Shown piece after piece: positions 47,819-58,353 of a stretch of DNA of 64,000 bases (the stretch's first letter is position 1; the number at the start of each line of letters is the position of its first letter). The stretch lies in contig OX637800.1 in assembly GCA_951802425.1 (NCBI GenBank), forward strand, positions 2,914,001-2,978,000. The letters are read 5' to 3'. The notes beneath the pieces are model-generated. The model worked only from the letters and a program-made list of their open reading frames with translations, had not been told where the DNA came from and made no database searches. The stretch comes from Clavaria fumosa. Lineage: Eukaryota > Basidiomycota > Agaricomycetes > Agaricales > Clavariaceae. The translations under genes were made by a program, and so were the position numbers.

Positions 47819-48814
47819 TGTTCGTACCCTTCTTGGTAGCCTCTATCAACAATCGCTGGCCAGGTACTACCTGGCGCGGGGTCACAATGCATGATAGGAT
47901 TTGTACTGCCGCTGCGATCAATCCTCAAGACACCGAGTATGCGGATGCTGCCCCTTCATAATGTCATAATGCTTCCGCTCTCGCACGTCGCAATCCCTAA
48001 ATCAAGTTCTCCTTTGGTCGGTCCCAAGCTGGATTGACAGCAATCCTGGGCCACGCTCTGTCTGACGCTCACATGAATGGCAGTGATTAATCATACGTGA
48101 TGACCTTGTACTGCAGCTATTACTGTACCCTCGAAGAACTTTAGGCGCTTTGTGATATGCTTGTTGTGATTTTGGGGTAGCACTCAGTGCCTTGATTTGC
48201 GCCTTCTGGAAATTGAGGTGAGCAACATAAGGTGTAGGGCATGGTATATATTCTCACAAACTGGCTTTATATTTCCGTGGCGCAAGGAACTGTTGCACGA
48301 GGCTATGTGATGGAACGGGAGATGAGATACATGGCTGGTCAAGTCCGCCGGATTACTCAGCACCCGAACGGATGATCGATGATCGGTTGTGACGGAGCTG
48401 GTCAATTGCTGATTGGTCCCTGACCTCCACGTTTCCCTTCGTCATCCCTAGTACCTGATACTAATCACTACACGTGTCCTTGACTTTGCCCTTCCGAGAT
48501 GGATTTGACAGGCCAACTCGCCGTCCCGTCCAGCGCGTTGATCGTCTTATACCTACGAGCGACTCGGACTCGAAAGAGAAATCTGCCCCGGTTCGCATGC
48601 CGTCCGTTTCGTACGCGGTGACGCGGTTAATTGACCCTGCATCATTGGCAGTCTCGGGTCCTGTAAGCGGGCGGAGAAAGGAGGTCGAAGTACTACACCC
48701 AGGTAAACAGAGTACCATAACCGATCCCGCCACTTTGTGACGACTTCAATCCACTGCCTGCAATAAAGTTATGCAGACCCAGGGCTTCGTGGGCTTGTCA
48801 TTGTGGGCTTGTCA
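47819..48814. other. Mosaic intergenic DNA, repeated at about 58220-59600
   Basis: Sections 47840-47990, 48000-48470 and 48480-48680 each align with sections of 58600-58760, 58960-59380 and 59400-59590. The last contains a kinase B exon-2 remnant (DLTGQLA, then frame-broken). No functional gene is supported. Confidence 0.6.
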
Positions 48815-49300
48815 TTGTGGGAACAAGGCGCTGATTGATCCGGCGGGTCATGGAGGTGACCCGTGTGAGAGAACTGTTGTCTGTGCTTGACTACGACTAA
48901 GAGGGCTCCAGAGAACATAGCACTTACAACTTACTTCTGGGTTGGCGGCCGCCAGATGCCCGTGAGTCTGCGCGTGTCCGGCCAGAGGCGGTCCACAGGC
49001 GCGACGAACCGGCGGCGTCAAGGCACGATCGCGCGAGCGAGCTTGCCAACATCTTAACGCGTGGGGGTTCATGGCGGGTACGCACGAAATCCCAGGCCCC
49101 TGTTCGCGTTTTTCACGCTTCTCTTTAAGCTTTCCCCATTACTCAAAATCCTCTTTTGTTCGTCCTCTTTCTAGCCTCGATATCAAGCGCCGGAGCTGTT
49201 CATATCAAATGAGGACAACGAGAGCATTGGGTGCCACCACGCAGGATGACGAGCACTCATTTGGCATGTTAGGCGTAGTGGTGAGCGCGGCACCGTCGTC
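48815..49300. repeat. Second copy of the 41940-42450 block
   Basis: Nearly identical to 41940-42430, with the same kinase B exon piece (HSFGMLGV). Here it continues into GAGCGCGGCACCGTCGTC, the intron that follows that exon in kinase F, showing that the block was cut out of a kinase B gene. Confidence 0.75.
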
Positions 49301-49649
49301 TGTTCGGCCCCGTGGCGTGCACGTGTTTTATTTCCAATCTCGTAGGAAAGTGGCTGTGTCGTCTTCAGCACAGCATCAACGGCAGACAAGTGTGACCACC
49401 ACATCATCACATCCGATCCTGTTGTTGCTTCGTGTGGTTCAAAGCAACCGCACAATCTCTGGACTCTGAAAACCGTGGACTGTTAAGTATTCTTTGGAAG
49501 AGGCTCTGGGAAGAGGCTCCGGAAGGGGTTACCTGTGGAGTTTTCTGATTGAGCGTTCGTCCTCACGCATCCTCATGATCGCATATAAGCTCAAGGTTCA
49601 ACATTGAATTGTGAAGGTTTCCTCGTGCCTTTCTAGTCTGGATCAGTGG

Positions 49650-49735
49650 GTGGTGCTATATTTATAGACCGCTTCATGTAAGTTATAAAAAGCGCCGCGG
49701 TGCAAATTCAATACAATTTTTCCAAGTGAGAAAGA
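49650..49735 (+). promoter_or_regulatory. Orphan B-type kinase promoter piece
   Basis: A copy of the TATA-containing leader of kinases B and C (GTTATAAAAAGCGCCGCGG) is joined at about 49735 to the WDR83 last-exon fragment instead of a kinase. It could in principle drive a short transcript. Confidence 0.45.
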
Positions 49736-50230
49736 AGGCAACTAACTCCTTTGGATCCCAATCCTCCTCCAAAGGTTCACAGTAAGATCATCACATGGAC
49801 AGAGCACCATCCAAGTGAGGCAGGGAAATTAATGACAGCGAGTGCGGATGGAATTATTGGCGTCTGACGCTATCCTTCTTGATGCATCTTGATGTCCGAC
49901 CGGCTACTTTCGCGATAGTCACAGAAAATTCAGAGTCAAACGGACAGAACTCTCACACGAGATTGTGCTCACAGCAATCGGCCCGGTCACCGACCCTCTC
50001 TTAGGTTCAGTACTGTACCAAAGATCGCAAGTAAGTCTTAAGTTGACAGCACAAACCTTGTGCGAGAAAGAAAAGCAATCTACAGTCCAGTAATCACACC
50101 AGACGATTTCGGTGCGTCACGGCGGCACACTTGGGACCCTTTTATCCTAGAACCCCAGAACCTAGAACGTTGCTCGGTCGCCAGGCAAACGTTAGGCAAT
50201 GCATCACTGACTGCAAAGTTACAAAGAGGT
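49735..50230 (+). pseudogene. WDR83 last-exon fragment, copy 3, with flank
   Basis: Carries PKVHSKIITWTEHHPSEAG-type text in frame, but the Trp codon of the final VWR is changed to TGA (GTC TGA CGC). The downstream flank matches the reverse of 18160-18600 as in copy 2, without the SINE-like insertion. It is truncated before the F-box-like start and then joins the promoter of kinase E. Confidence 0.82.
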
Positions 50231-50307
50231 AGTGGAGTTGGGAATTAATGGAGATGAGCCAATACAATGATACTGGTCCATTAATAACGACCTCCGCCGA
50301 CTCGTGG

Positions 50308-50315
50308 TATAAAAG
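50308..50315 (+). promoter_or_regulatory. TATA box of B-type kinase E
   Basis: TATAAAAG lies 52 bp before the ATG at 50367, in the same leader as kinases A and D. Confidence 0.6.
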
Positions 50316-50743
50316 AGACATGGTTTGTGACCTATCACCCCTTGCCACTCTCTCCACCTCATACTGATGCCTTTGAAATCCATGGTAGGCCCAACAAACC
50401 CTCTGCGCTACATATATCTTTGACTATTCTCTCGCCCAAGATGGATCTGACTGGCTACCTTCGAGACACTTCCATCGGCCGTCCCATTGCTCTCAGTCGA
50501 CGTGCTGATATCCTCACTGCTCGTCTCATACCCACGGGCGACTCGGACTCCGAAAAGAAAACTCAGCTGGTTCGCACGCCGTTAATCGCATGCCGTCCCA
50601 TCAGGAAAAAGAACCCCCAGCAGTAGACATCAGCATAGACTATGTAGACTACACAGCCTGTATAGACTGCTGTAGCATATGTAGTGAGAAAAATAGTAAT
50701 ACATAGAAGGTATGGATTACTATATAGCATGCAATAGACTGGG

Positions 50744-50990
50744 TAGCATATTATGAGTGCATTGTAGTAATGGTAGTAGAGCCTATGTTCTATGTTGAGC
50801 CTAGTAGCATATTATGAGTGCATTGTAGTCACGGTAGTAGAGCCTATGTACTATGTTGAGCCTAGTAGCATATTATGAGTGCATTGTAGTCACAGTAGTA
50901 GAGCCTATGTACTATGTTGAGCCTAGTAGCATATTATGAGTGCATAGTAGTAATAGTAGTAGAGCCAATGTACTATGTTGAGCCTAGTAG
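50744..50990. repeat. Four 61 bp tandem repeats
   Basis: Unit begins GTAGCATATTATGAGTGCAT and ends TATGTTGAGCCTA. Four copies differ at a few positions. They lie close to the left end of the 4.4 kb insertion, where subterminal repeats could serve as transposase binding sites. Confidence 0.8.
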
Positions 50991-51225
50991 CAACTAGTGA
51001 TAGTGCTGTTGGGTAGGATAGTAAGCCTTTGTACTACATTGAATTGACAGCACAGATGTTGTCATGATTATGATATAATCAGGAGCTGAGTGGAGGTGAG
51101 GTGAATTCCAGTGCAAGGTTGAAGCAATAAACTCATGAGTGTTTCAGCAGGCTATAGATTAGGATCAAAATGAACAATTCATGATATTGTGCAGTATATG
51201 ACAAGTACATAGAGTAGTCTCTTTT

Positions 51226-51535
51226 TGTTAGGATTGCTTACATAAGCCATCCCAAAGAGGAGTTGTGGAGAAACTGGGGGAGGAGGGTTGTTGGAAGGTC
51301 ACATGACCTGTGGCTGGGGTCAGATTACATAATCGTAAGATCACATGACCTGGAGCCTGGGCATGTCACGTGATCCAAGGGTCTGAGCATGGGAACACCA
51401 GCAAATGCTGAAGCATTTGGTATATATACCTTTGCTTTTCCTCTTTTGTACTCTTTCCCCCTTATGTTAGTATTGTTGTCATGACCTTACATTTAAGTTG
51501 TGTGAGACCCAGTCTGATACTTTTGGACTAAAATT
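51226..51535 (+). repeat. LTR-like segment (CpG-decayed)
   Basis: Begins TGTTAGGATTGCTTACATAA and includes repeated TCACATGACC / TCACGTGATC motifs, a TATA-like GGTATATATACC and CCCCCTTATGTTAGTATTGT. The same order of motifs occurs in reverse at 63690-64000. It is probably a solo LTR nested in the larger element; the right boundary is unclear. Confidence 0.5.
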
Positions 51536-51870
51536 GTTACAAAGATTTGTACTCCATAAATGAATGCATATCAGTATACTTGTTGAGATAAAATTGAGCT
51601 GCTGAATCAAGAGCATTATTTCTGGTCCATGAGATAGGTACATCTGCTGATCCAAAGTGAGGAATCAACAGACAACTGTGCCAAATCCTATCAATGCTGA
51701 CTACTTCAGCATTTGCAGAATTTTGTCAAGTAGACAAAATAATCTGATACATGCCAGTTGCTAGATCAAAGCTTGTAAGTGGTCTGTACCAGTGAACATA
51801 TGCTAAAGGATGTGGTACTATGCCCAGGCGCATCAGCAAAACAGCTTGGCTAAATGTAAGTATGGACTGG

Positions 51871-51926
51871 TATGGACTGGTGTGTAACACCCCAAGTTGT
51901 CTTGGGGTATTACATACCAGTCCATA
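51871..51926. repeat. Hairpin, 26 bp arms
   Basis: Arms 51871-51896 and 51901-51926 pair at 24 of 26 positions around a TTGT loop, with TAACACCCCAAG at the stem tip. It is possibly a minimal palindromic element. Confidence 0.75.
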
Positions 51927-51934
51927 CCTCTCTA

Positions 51935-52195
51935 CTGTACCATTTCATTCAATTGACCAGGTGGTGTGATGCATTCCTCTGGTCAAATTTTGAATTGACT
52001 GAAAGTAGAAGTCAAGTGTGACATGAGGGATAATTGACTGCCCCTCCACCAGTATATATTAGGTAACTGTCACCCAAAAAGGGAATTTCACCTTACAAAT
52101 TGACCAATTCCTCAAATGATGTGTGACCAGTGTGATTTTTGGCCAATTTGGGGAGGTGCATGATGCATGACAGGTCAATTGAATGAAATGGACAG
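51935..52195. mobile_element. 261 bp MITE with CTGTACCATTTC termini, TA target
   Basis: Left end CTGTACCATTTCATTCAATT and right end AATTGAATGAAATGGACAG are near-perfect inverted repeats, flanked by TA (51933-51934, 52196-52197). The outermost bases are those of the 382 bp MITEs at 2868 and 4356, so the same transposase could mobilise both. The interior is unrelated and non-coding. Confidence 0.82.
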
Positions 52196-52199
52196 TATA

Positions 52200-52790
52200 C
52201 TGACAACTTAGCTGAGCTGTTTTGCTGATGAGATGTTTTGGAAGATCAAAAATCTTGCTACATGAAGACCCAGTTGAAGTTGACATCAAATTGTAGACAA
52301 TTGATAGCCTTAGACTAACCTTTTAATCCATCCTCTTTCCACTGTGATTTGTTCTCAATGATCAAGGTAGTGTCAAAGCATGGTGGAGTTGCTGGCTTGC
52401 ATGGTCCATTAGAATGGCCAGGCATTCCATGAATCTGATATAACTGTTCATCAGCTTGGGGCTTGGATGGCAACTTGACAGTAATATATTACATATCAAA
52501 TCAATCATGATAGTTTGGATGAATATGATCTCTTCCAAAAGATTGCTCCAAAAAGGTGTTCAAAGCTTGGATAAAGCTAGGCACCCATCTATCTTGGTAA
52601 ACCAGCACAGAAAATATCAATTAATTTTTTTGACATATCCACATTAATCTACAGATCAAGTAGTGTCTTATGAAAAAAAAATTCTTGAGAATTGCTTGAG
52701 AATTGACTGAGAAATGGGCCAGAACATTTGTGGGTCACTGATTTGGTAAGCTTATGGCTGTACTTGTGGCATGGTGGGAATTGCCGTCCC
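52200..52790. other. AT-rich filler of the insertion, no gene seen
   Basis: All frames are short. The sequence is AT-rich and nearly free of CpG. Nothing recognisable is present. Confidence 0.5.
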
Positions 52791-52794
52791 AGAA

Positions 52795-53292
52795 AGTCGT
52801 CACATGCTCTGTGTTGAACTTGTCGTTCTCTCTGCCTCCCACCATCACCCTCTCTCCTCCCTTTCTCCCATCCCCAGCAACGACGATAGCGGCGACAGCA
52901 CCCTCACCCTCACCTCCAACGATGACGACGACGGCAGCAGCACCCTCACCCTCTCCCTCCTCCAGCGATGACGACGACGGCGGCGGTACCCTCACCCTCT
53001 CTCTCCTCCAGCGATGACGGCGACGGCGGCAGCACCTCCTCCCTCTCCCTCACCCTCTCCTTCAGTGACAACCACGGCAGCGGCGGCACCCTCAGCGAGG
53101 GGCCACCAGGTGCGCCCTCTCCCTTTTTTCATGATTCTTTTCAATTTTTTTTAATCTACAGGGCGATGGAGGGCGACGGCACTTCTCCGTCTCCTCTCTC
53201 TCACTTTCCTCACTCTCCCTCTCCTCCCTCTCCTCCCTCCCTCTCTCCTCCCTCTCTCCTCCCTCTTCCTTCCCCTCCCTCTCTCCTCCAGC
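52795..53292. repeat. CT-rich and CCAGCGATGACGACGACGG minisatellite
   Basis: Alternating pyrimidine-rich (CCCTCTCCCTCCTCC) and triplet-like (GATGACGACGACGGC) segments repeat with a period of about 45-60 bp. After 53160 it is pure CT-rich simple sequence. It would encode Ser/Pro- or Asp/Gly-rich runs, but no gene structure is visible. Confidence 0.75.
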
Positions 53293-53894
53293 TAGTGTTG
53301 CCACAGCTATGACTAGTAGCTGACTAATAGCCATAGCCTTAGCTGATTGTAGCTGTAGCCTAGCTGGCAATCAGCTATGGCTACAAAGCAGCTATGACTA
53401 TGGCTATTGATATTTCCATAGCTGATAGCTGCAGCTAAGCTATGGCTAGGTTTGATGTAAAGTTTCAAGTGAAATAAGTTGAGAATAGCACTTTATCTTT
53501 CAAATATTTCACTGTTAAATGCTCTATTATCTTATTAGCCATGTTGTAACTCACCTTTTTATCCCTGCTGTGCTGACTTTATCATTCTTAGACTTGTTGC
53601 ATATGAACCAGCTTATAAACTGACAGTGACAGTGGTTGTAACTGGTGATAGTAGTGGCATTGCATTATTAGTCAAAGTGGCAGTACCACAGTGTCATGAC
53701 CACCGGGGCATTACAGCAGTGAGAATGAACACATAATTATAATATAAGAGTTGGCAGCTAAGCCATGACTATAGTCAGCTCAACTCACCAGCTGCGGCTA
53801 TGACTACAGCTAAGACAAATTGAGACCAGCTAGAGTAGTCACGAGCTGCAGCTGGTCTAGCTGGCTCGTGACTAGTCTAGCTGCGGCAACACTA
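53293..53894. mobile_element. 602 bp hAT-type element, TAGTGTTGCCACAG family
   Basis: Ends TAGTGTTGCCACAGCT and AGCTGCGGCAACACTA, flanked by the exact 8 bp duplication CCTCCAGC (53285-53292 and 53895-53902). It splits the minisatellite array. The interior is full of AGCTATGGC/AGCTGATAG-type palindromic motifs and has no transposase frame. It shares termini with 3938-4153. Confidence 0.88.
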
Positions 53895-53902
53895 CCTCCA
53901 GC

Positions 53903-54540
53903 AACTACGACGACGGCAGCGGCAGCGGCAGCGGCAACAGAGCAACAGCGGCGGTGATGGCGGCGGCAGCGACAGCAGCGGTGGCGACGGGGGCGGTGGC
54001 GGCAGCAACGGCGGCGGCGGCGGCAGCGACAGCGGTGGTGACGGCGGCGGCGGCGACGGGGGCGGCAGTGACAGCGGCGGTGACAGCAGCGGCAGTGACA
54101 GCGACGGCGGCGACAGCGGCGGCAACAGCGAGGGCAGCAGCGGCGGCAGCAACAACGACGGCAGCGGCAGCAACAACGACGGCGACGGCGGCGGCAACAG
54201 CGGTGGCAGCGACGGCGACGGCGGCGGTGGCGGCAGCAGCAACATCAACGGCAGTGGCAGCAACAACGACGGCGGCGGCGGCAGCGACGGCGACAGCAGC
54301 GGCGGCAGCAACATCGACGGCAGCGGCAGCAACAACGACGGCGGCAGCGACAGCGACAGCGATGGCAACGGCGGCGGCAGCGACAGCGACGGCGGCGACA
54401 GCGGCGGCAGCGACAGCAATGGCAGCGGCAGCAACAACGACGGCGACGGCGGCGGCAACAATGACGGTGACGGCGGCGGCAACAATGATGGCAACAGCGG
54501 CGGCAACAGCGGCGGCGGCGGCGGCAGCAGCAGCAATGGC
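53903..54540. repeat. Imperfect triplet repeat (GGC/AGC/GAC/AAC)n
   Basis: About 640 bp of triplets with C in the third position of one frame, so the three plus frames read as Gly/Ser/Asp/Asn, Ala/Thr or Arg/Gln-type runs. Long open frames exist on both strands simply because of the repeat. No start context or splice pattern supports coding. Confidence 0.85.
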
Positions 54541-54764
54541 CCAGGCCCCCTACTGCAGTCACAGACTGACAGTGGGGACCTGGGCCATTGATTTTGTGCT
54601 GGCTGGTGTGCAGAGGAAGGAAGGAGCAGTGGTGGCAGCAGGAAGTGGCACATAGCACTACCATAGTCTACTGTAGTATCAACCTGGGCTACCATTTGAG
54701 ACAAGTAAACTATTGAATCACCTTTGCATACTCTGGTGCATTGTATGGGATCTACTCAGTGCTA

Positions 54765-54893
54765 CAGAGCAATATATAGGAACTACCATTACTACCATTA
54801 CTACAGAGCAATATATGGGAACTACTGTTACTACAGAGCAATATATGGGAACTACCATTACTACAGAGCAATATATGGGATCTACTGGGTCTA
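54765..54893. repeat. Short tandem repeat, TACAGAGCAATATATGGGAA unit
   Basis: Four to five copies of a 24-34 bp unit lie near the right end of the 4.4 kb insertion, mirroring the tandem repeats near its left end. Confidence 0.75.
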
Positions 54894-56089
54894 TATAACG
54901 CGTTACTAGCTACTGAGCTACTGCTGCTACCATGACTACATAGTACTATATTGTTTGAGCTTTTTTTCCTGATGCCGTTATTGACTCAGACCCCCCTTTT
55001 TTTCTTGTGCTGGATGACGTGTGCATGCAGGTCGCTGTCAAAGTCTTACGAGCGGGTCAGGTATCGGACCCACACGTGCGAGAGCAGTTACGAGGTGTAC
55101 GTCACATTTGACTCACCCCTCTCTTGACGAATTGCTATGAGACTTGTACAGCGCATTGCAAGGTGGCTGCCCCTCTGGAAATCACTTTCCCATCCTGTCA
55201 TATGCCCATTCCTGGGCGTCTCATACGACGAACCGTTTAGCGTGGCTCTCGTGCTTCCTTACTACGCCAACGGCAATGTCGTCAACTACTTGAGGCGGCA
55301 CCCCACTGCGGATACCCATGCACTCGTAAGCCCTGCCTTCTGCGGCGCATTTCTGCGTGCTGTGCTTGAATTAAACGTTGATTCTTTTAGATAAACCAGG
55401 TTGCACAGGGCTTACTCTATCTGCATACTCACGCGCCCCCCGTAGTTCATCAGGACATACGCGGTGTGCGTGCCAATCTTTCTACCTACATTGCTTTCTT
55501 GATCAGCCGACACACGCCACTCAGTCCAACGTTCTGGTAGATGATGTCGGCCATGCGCGCCTCGTCGACCACGGTCTCATGGAAGCTCTGCATGAGATAC
55601 CGTTTACGACGACGAACATCGTGCGATTTCAAGTTACATATACACTTTTGTCCCCGAAACTTTACCTTTTTCTCGCCCTCTCTTTAGGTCCTTCTTCCAC
55701 GGCATCAATCGCCAGAGCTGCTTACGTGGGGTGAGGACCGCGAAGACGCGGTAGACTCCCCTTTCACGACTCAGTCTGATGTGTACTCGTTCGCCATGTT
55801 GGGCGTAGAGGTGAGCGCGCTTATCATTGCATATTCGCTTTCTATAGGACCTTTGCACTTCTAGATGGTCACCAGAGACCGCCCCTTCAATCACCGCAAG
55901 ATAGCTGCGGCCGTGGTTGTAGACGTCATGCGAGGGCGGCGGCCGCGCCGCCCGACTGCTGATGCCCCTGGTGCCGTTGACCTCTCGCTTGTGGACCGTC
56001 TCTGGCCGATTTTCGAGGCGTGCTGGGTGCAGAATCCCGCTGAGCGCCCGGGGATGCGCAGAGTGTGTGAGCGTCTAGTGGCTGCGTAG

Positions 56090-57077
56090 CAATGAAGAGA
56101 GAAAATATCAGAGCGAAGAAGCGATTGACAGGGGTGGTGCGTTGGGGTGTTGCTCGTATTTTGGAGTTGTAGGGTTCCGTATTGTCCCCGCGATTGGTTT
56201 CTTGTGTTGCATCGCCTGGCTTTCCGCAGTCCTGCAGCAATATGCTTCTTCAAGGTGGAAGTGCCTGTACATCTACTTATTTGGACATTCCTGAATCGAA
56301 GTGTTCTCGTCTGAATTGCTCGGACGCTCGGTAGCTAATGTGGGCTCCCATTGGATATATCTCGGATTAAGTTATTGCGCTCAGCTGTAGCTTCTGCTTC
56401 TCTGTTTCGATATTTCTAGTTTCGTCTCGCCGATCTCCTAAAGTATAGGTCTTCGCTTTGAGGTGGCGACTAAGGAAGCAGATGAACACGTCAACTCCCC
56501 ATCCTGCACTCATTCTCGACGCTTTGCGCTCACGCGACGCTGTGAGGCTCTTACTACAGTGCTGTGTTGGTCGGCAAGGATCTACACCATGTTTCGGGCC
56601 CTGGCGACCACACGGCGCGAAGATCCGCAGGACCAACATGGCGACGGCAAAGTGCGACGACTGCCTCTTTTCGAATGCCTCGCAAGTCGCGTGCGGCCAT
56701 TCTTCGGCATTCTCGGAAACTCCCCGGCGCTGCGACATCATCCTTCAAGCACCCCCACGCTTTCTTTCGTGGTGGCCACTGTCTAACGGATGCCTCTAGT
56801 GGTCAAGCGACAACGACTCCTGCGCCGGAAGGATCATGCTAACTCAATGGCACTACGAGACAAAAATTTTCAGGCTACTCCAAGCAGTTCAGGTGACCAC
56901 AGTGGCGTGCCAACCTCCGCATACATTTTTTTTTCCATCTCATTCCATTTTCGGGCGCGCTGCATGGACCTGCTTGATCGATCGGTGAAGGCTGGCTAAC
57001 GCAAAAGCTGATCATGATGGCATTAAATGAAGATGTTCAGGGAGCGTCTCAGGGACGGTAGTTCTTTGACGTACTTG
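56090..57077. repeat. Spacer block X, copy IV
   Basis: Almost identical to copy III (45007 onward) until GGTAGTTCTTTGACGTA at 57060-57076, where it switches to copper amine oxidase sequence. RRP45 is therefore absent from this unit. Confidence 0.8.
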
Positions 57078-57640
57078 GTGAGCGTCAAAGGGGGGGGGCG
57101 GCGCGGTTGCTTACGGGTGAGGGTGGGTGGGCGTGGAGGCGGGCCAGGTTCGCGACTAAGGCGCTGTGGGTCGTCAAGGACGTCGAGATTGAGAAAGGGG
57201 GCAGGCTCTGGCCCGCGGGTAAATATGTCCCCCCAGACGAGAAATGAGCCGGAGGACTCTGTGTCGCGGTGGGTTCAGGGTGAAGACAGCATTGAGAACG
57301 AGGATATCGTGTTGTTTATCACTATTGGTGGGTGACATCCCAACCAAAATCGCCTGAGAAACGGGCTGAACGCCTCTTCATACGCACTAGGCACGACTCA
57401 CATCCCGCGTCCGGAAGACTGGCCTGTGTACGCTGACCCCTGATTCCTTGCCCCCATGCATTGACAGATCTGTATACAGAATGCCGGCCGAGTACCTACA
57501 GCTCATGTTTAAGCCCAACCATTTTTCGCGGCTAATCCTAGCATGGATGTCCCAGGAACCAAGGACGCGCAAAGCGTTGCCGCTTCCCTTAATAAGAAAT
57601 AAGGAGTCTCCCAGTTAGGTCGAATTGAACTGTAGCTGTT
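57078..57640 (+). pseudogene. Copper amine oxidase C-terminal fragment
   Basis: Homologous to 33822-34400 of the intact gene. A GGGGGGGGG run shifts frame at the start, and an extra C before CAGACGAGAAATGAGCC breaks KYVPQTRNEPEDSV-type text. SRWVQGEDSIENEDIVLFIT follows. The PEDWPV and MPAEYLQLMFKPN exons are recognisable at 57390-57590. All copper and cofactor residues upstream are missing. The fragment and its 3' flank (AGATGGCCAGTGTTGCACTC) were copied together. Confidence 0.85.
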
Positions 57641-57732
57641 AAGATGGCCAGTGTTGCACTCCAGTTTACATTGTATTCTCCGTTAGTTGGCCGCAAACGT
57701 GGAAATATGGAAATTCTCTTGGGAAGTTCTCT

Positions 57733-58353
57733 TCAGAAGCTGAGGTCCGGCTGTGTTGCTTCCGTTGTGTGGTCTATCCATGGCCAAATTCGCTGCTTCG
57801 CCGATAAGTCTTTCCGAGCAGCGGGGCCTGTGTTCTCGGATACCGGAAGGTCCGGCCTCAGGCCAAGCGAACGACAGAGGACTTTGTACTTCGATCGGGT
57901 TTTCTGAAGCATTTGGGCGACGTCCAGATCAGACTCGCCCAACTTGGACCGGTCCACAAACGGGAACTGCGCCACTAGGTCGATGAGCTGCTTCATGTGG
58001 TATACCGCGCGGCTAGGCGAAAGTAGGCGTAAGACAGAAGACGGAAAACTCATTTTTAGAGGTTATCAGATATCGCACTCTTGTTCTCTGCCTTGCTTGG
58101 TATAGACGGCGAGACACGTCGCAGCAAAGCCCTTATAGTAGCCGAGCTCTGTCCACATGTCGAAGCCCGTCTGCGCACCACATGCGCGGCCCTCGGCGAG
58201 GCCTGTGAGGCGTCCATGCTCGTACCTTCTTGGTAGCCTTTTTCGAAGAACCTGCGGGGTTGTGTGAGGGTGTGCATTGGAGGGACGGGTTCGGTGGGAG
58301 ACGCACGTGCTTTCTAGATGAACGAGGGACTCTAGGTCAGACTCGTCTGCCAT
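57733..58353 (-). pseudogene. LTO1: LTO1/ORAOV1-like gene with a 1 bp frameshift
   Basis: LTO1 works with YAE1 as an adaptor for cytosolic iron-sulfur delivery to the ABC protein RLI1/ABCE1. The ATG at 58353 gives MADESDLESLVHLES; after an intron FFEKGYQEG; then YEHGRLTGLAEGRACGAQTG, FDMWTELGYYKGFAATCLAV (the deca-GX3 motif); after another intron VYHMKQLIDLVAQFPFVD, LGESDLDVAQMLQKTRSKYK and VLCRSLGLRPDLP; the frame closes at 57733. Between QEG and YEHG the frame changes: GAAGGTACGAG is one base short of the expected GGx-TAC. Otherwise it is well preserved, so this is either a very young pseudogene or a sequence error. Confidence 0.72.

Larger units (their letters stand above)
50599..54974. 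mobile_element. 4376 bp non-autonomous insertion with CATCAGGAAAAA terminal inverted repeats
   Basis: The insert starts CATCAGGAAAAA and ends TTTTTCCTGATG, exact 12 bp inverted ends. It interrupts CCGTCCGTTATTGAC (uninterrupted in copy D), leaving CC on both sides, a possible 2 bp duplication. Contents in order: 61 bp tandem repeats, an LTR-like segment, a hairpin, a TA-flanked MITE, CT-rich and triplet repeats, a hAT-type MITE and a short tandem repeat. No transposase frame is seen. The composition is AT-rich and CpG-poor compared with the kinase DNA around it. A 2 bp TSD would suit a CACTA/Plavaka-like group, but the termini are not CACTA; superfamily unknown. Confidence 0.8.
50367..56089 (+). 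pseudogene. B-type kinase copy E, split by a 4.4 kb insertion
   Basis: Left part: MPLKSM, intron, MDLTGYLRDTSIGRPIALS to LVRTPLIACRP (50367-50598). Right part from 54975: intron remainder, VAVKVLRAGQVSDPHVRE, RIARWLPLWKSLSHPVICPF, FSVALVLPYYANGNVVNYL, VVHQDIRG, SNVLVDDVGHARLVDHGL, SDVYSFAMLGVE and the last exon ending CERLVAA (56089). Apart from the insertion it is almost identical to copy D and has no other visible lesion. The insertion lies in or next to the intron before the beta-3 exon. Fungal introns rarely exceed a few hundred bp, so expression of a full product is doubtful. The insertion appears to be a recent event. Confidence 0.82.

Noticed and set aside
53954..54704. Long open frames on both strands (Ala/Thr-rich and Leu/Pro-rich, over 200 codons)
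   Set aside because: They arise from the triplet repeat, exist in several frames at once, and have no start context, splice sites or domain.
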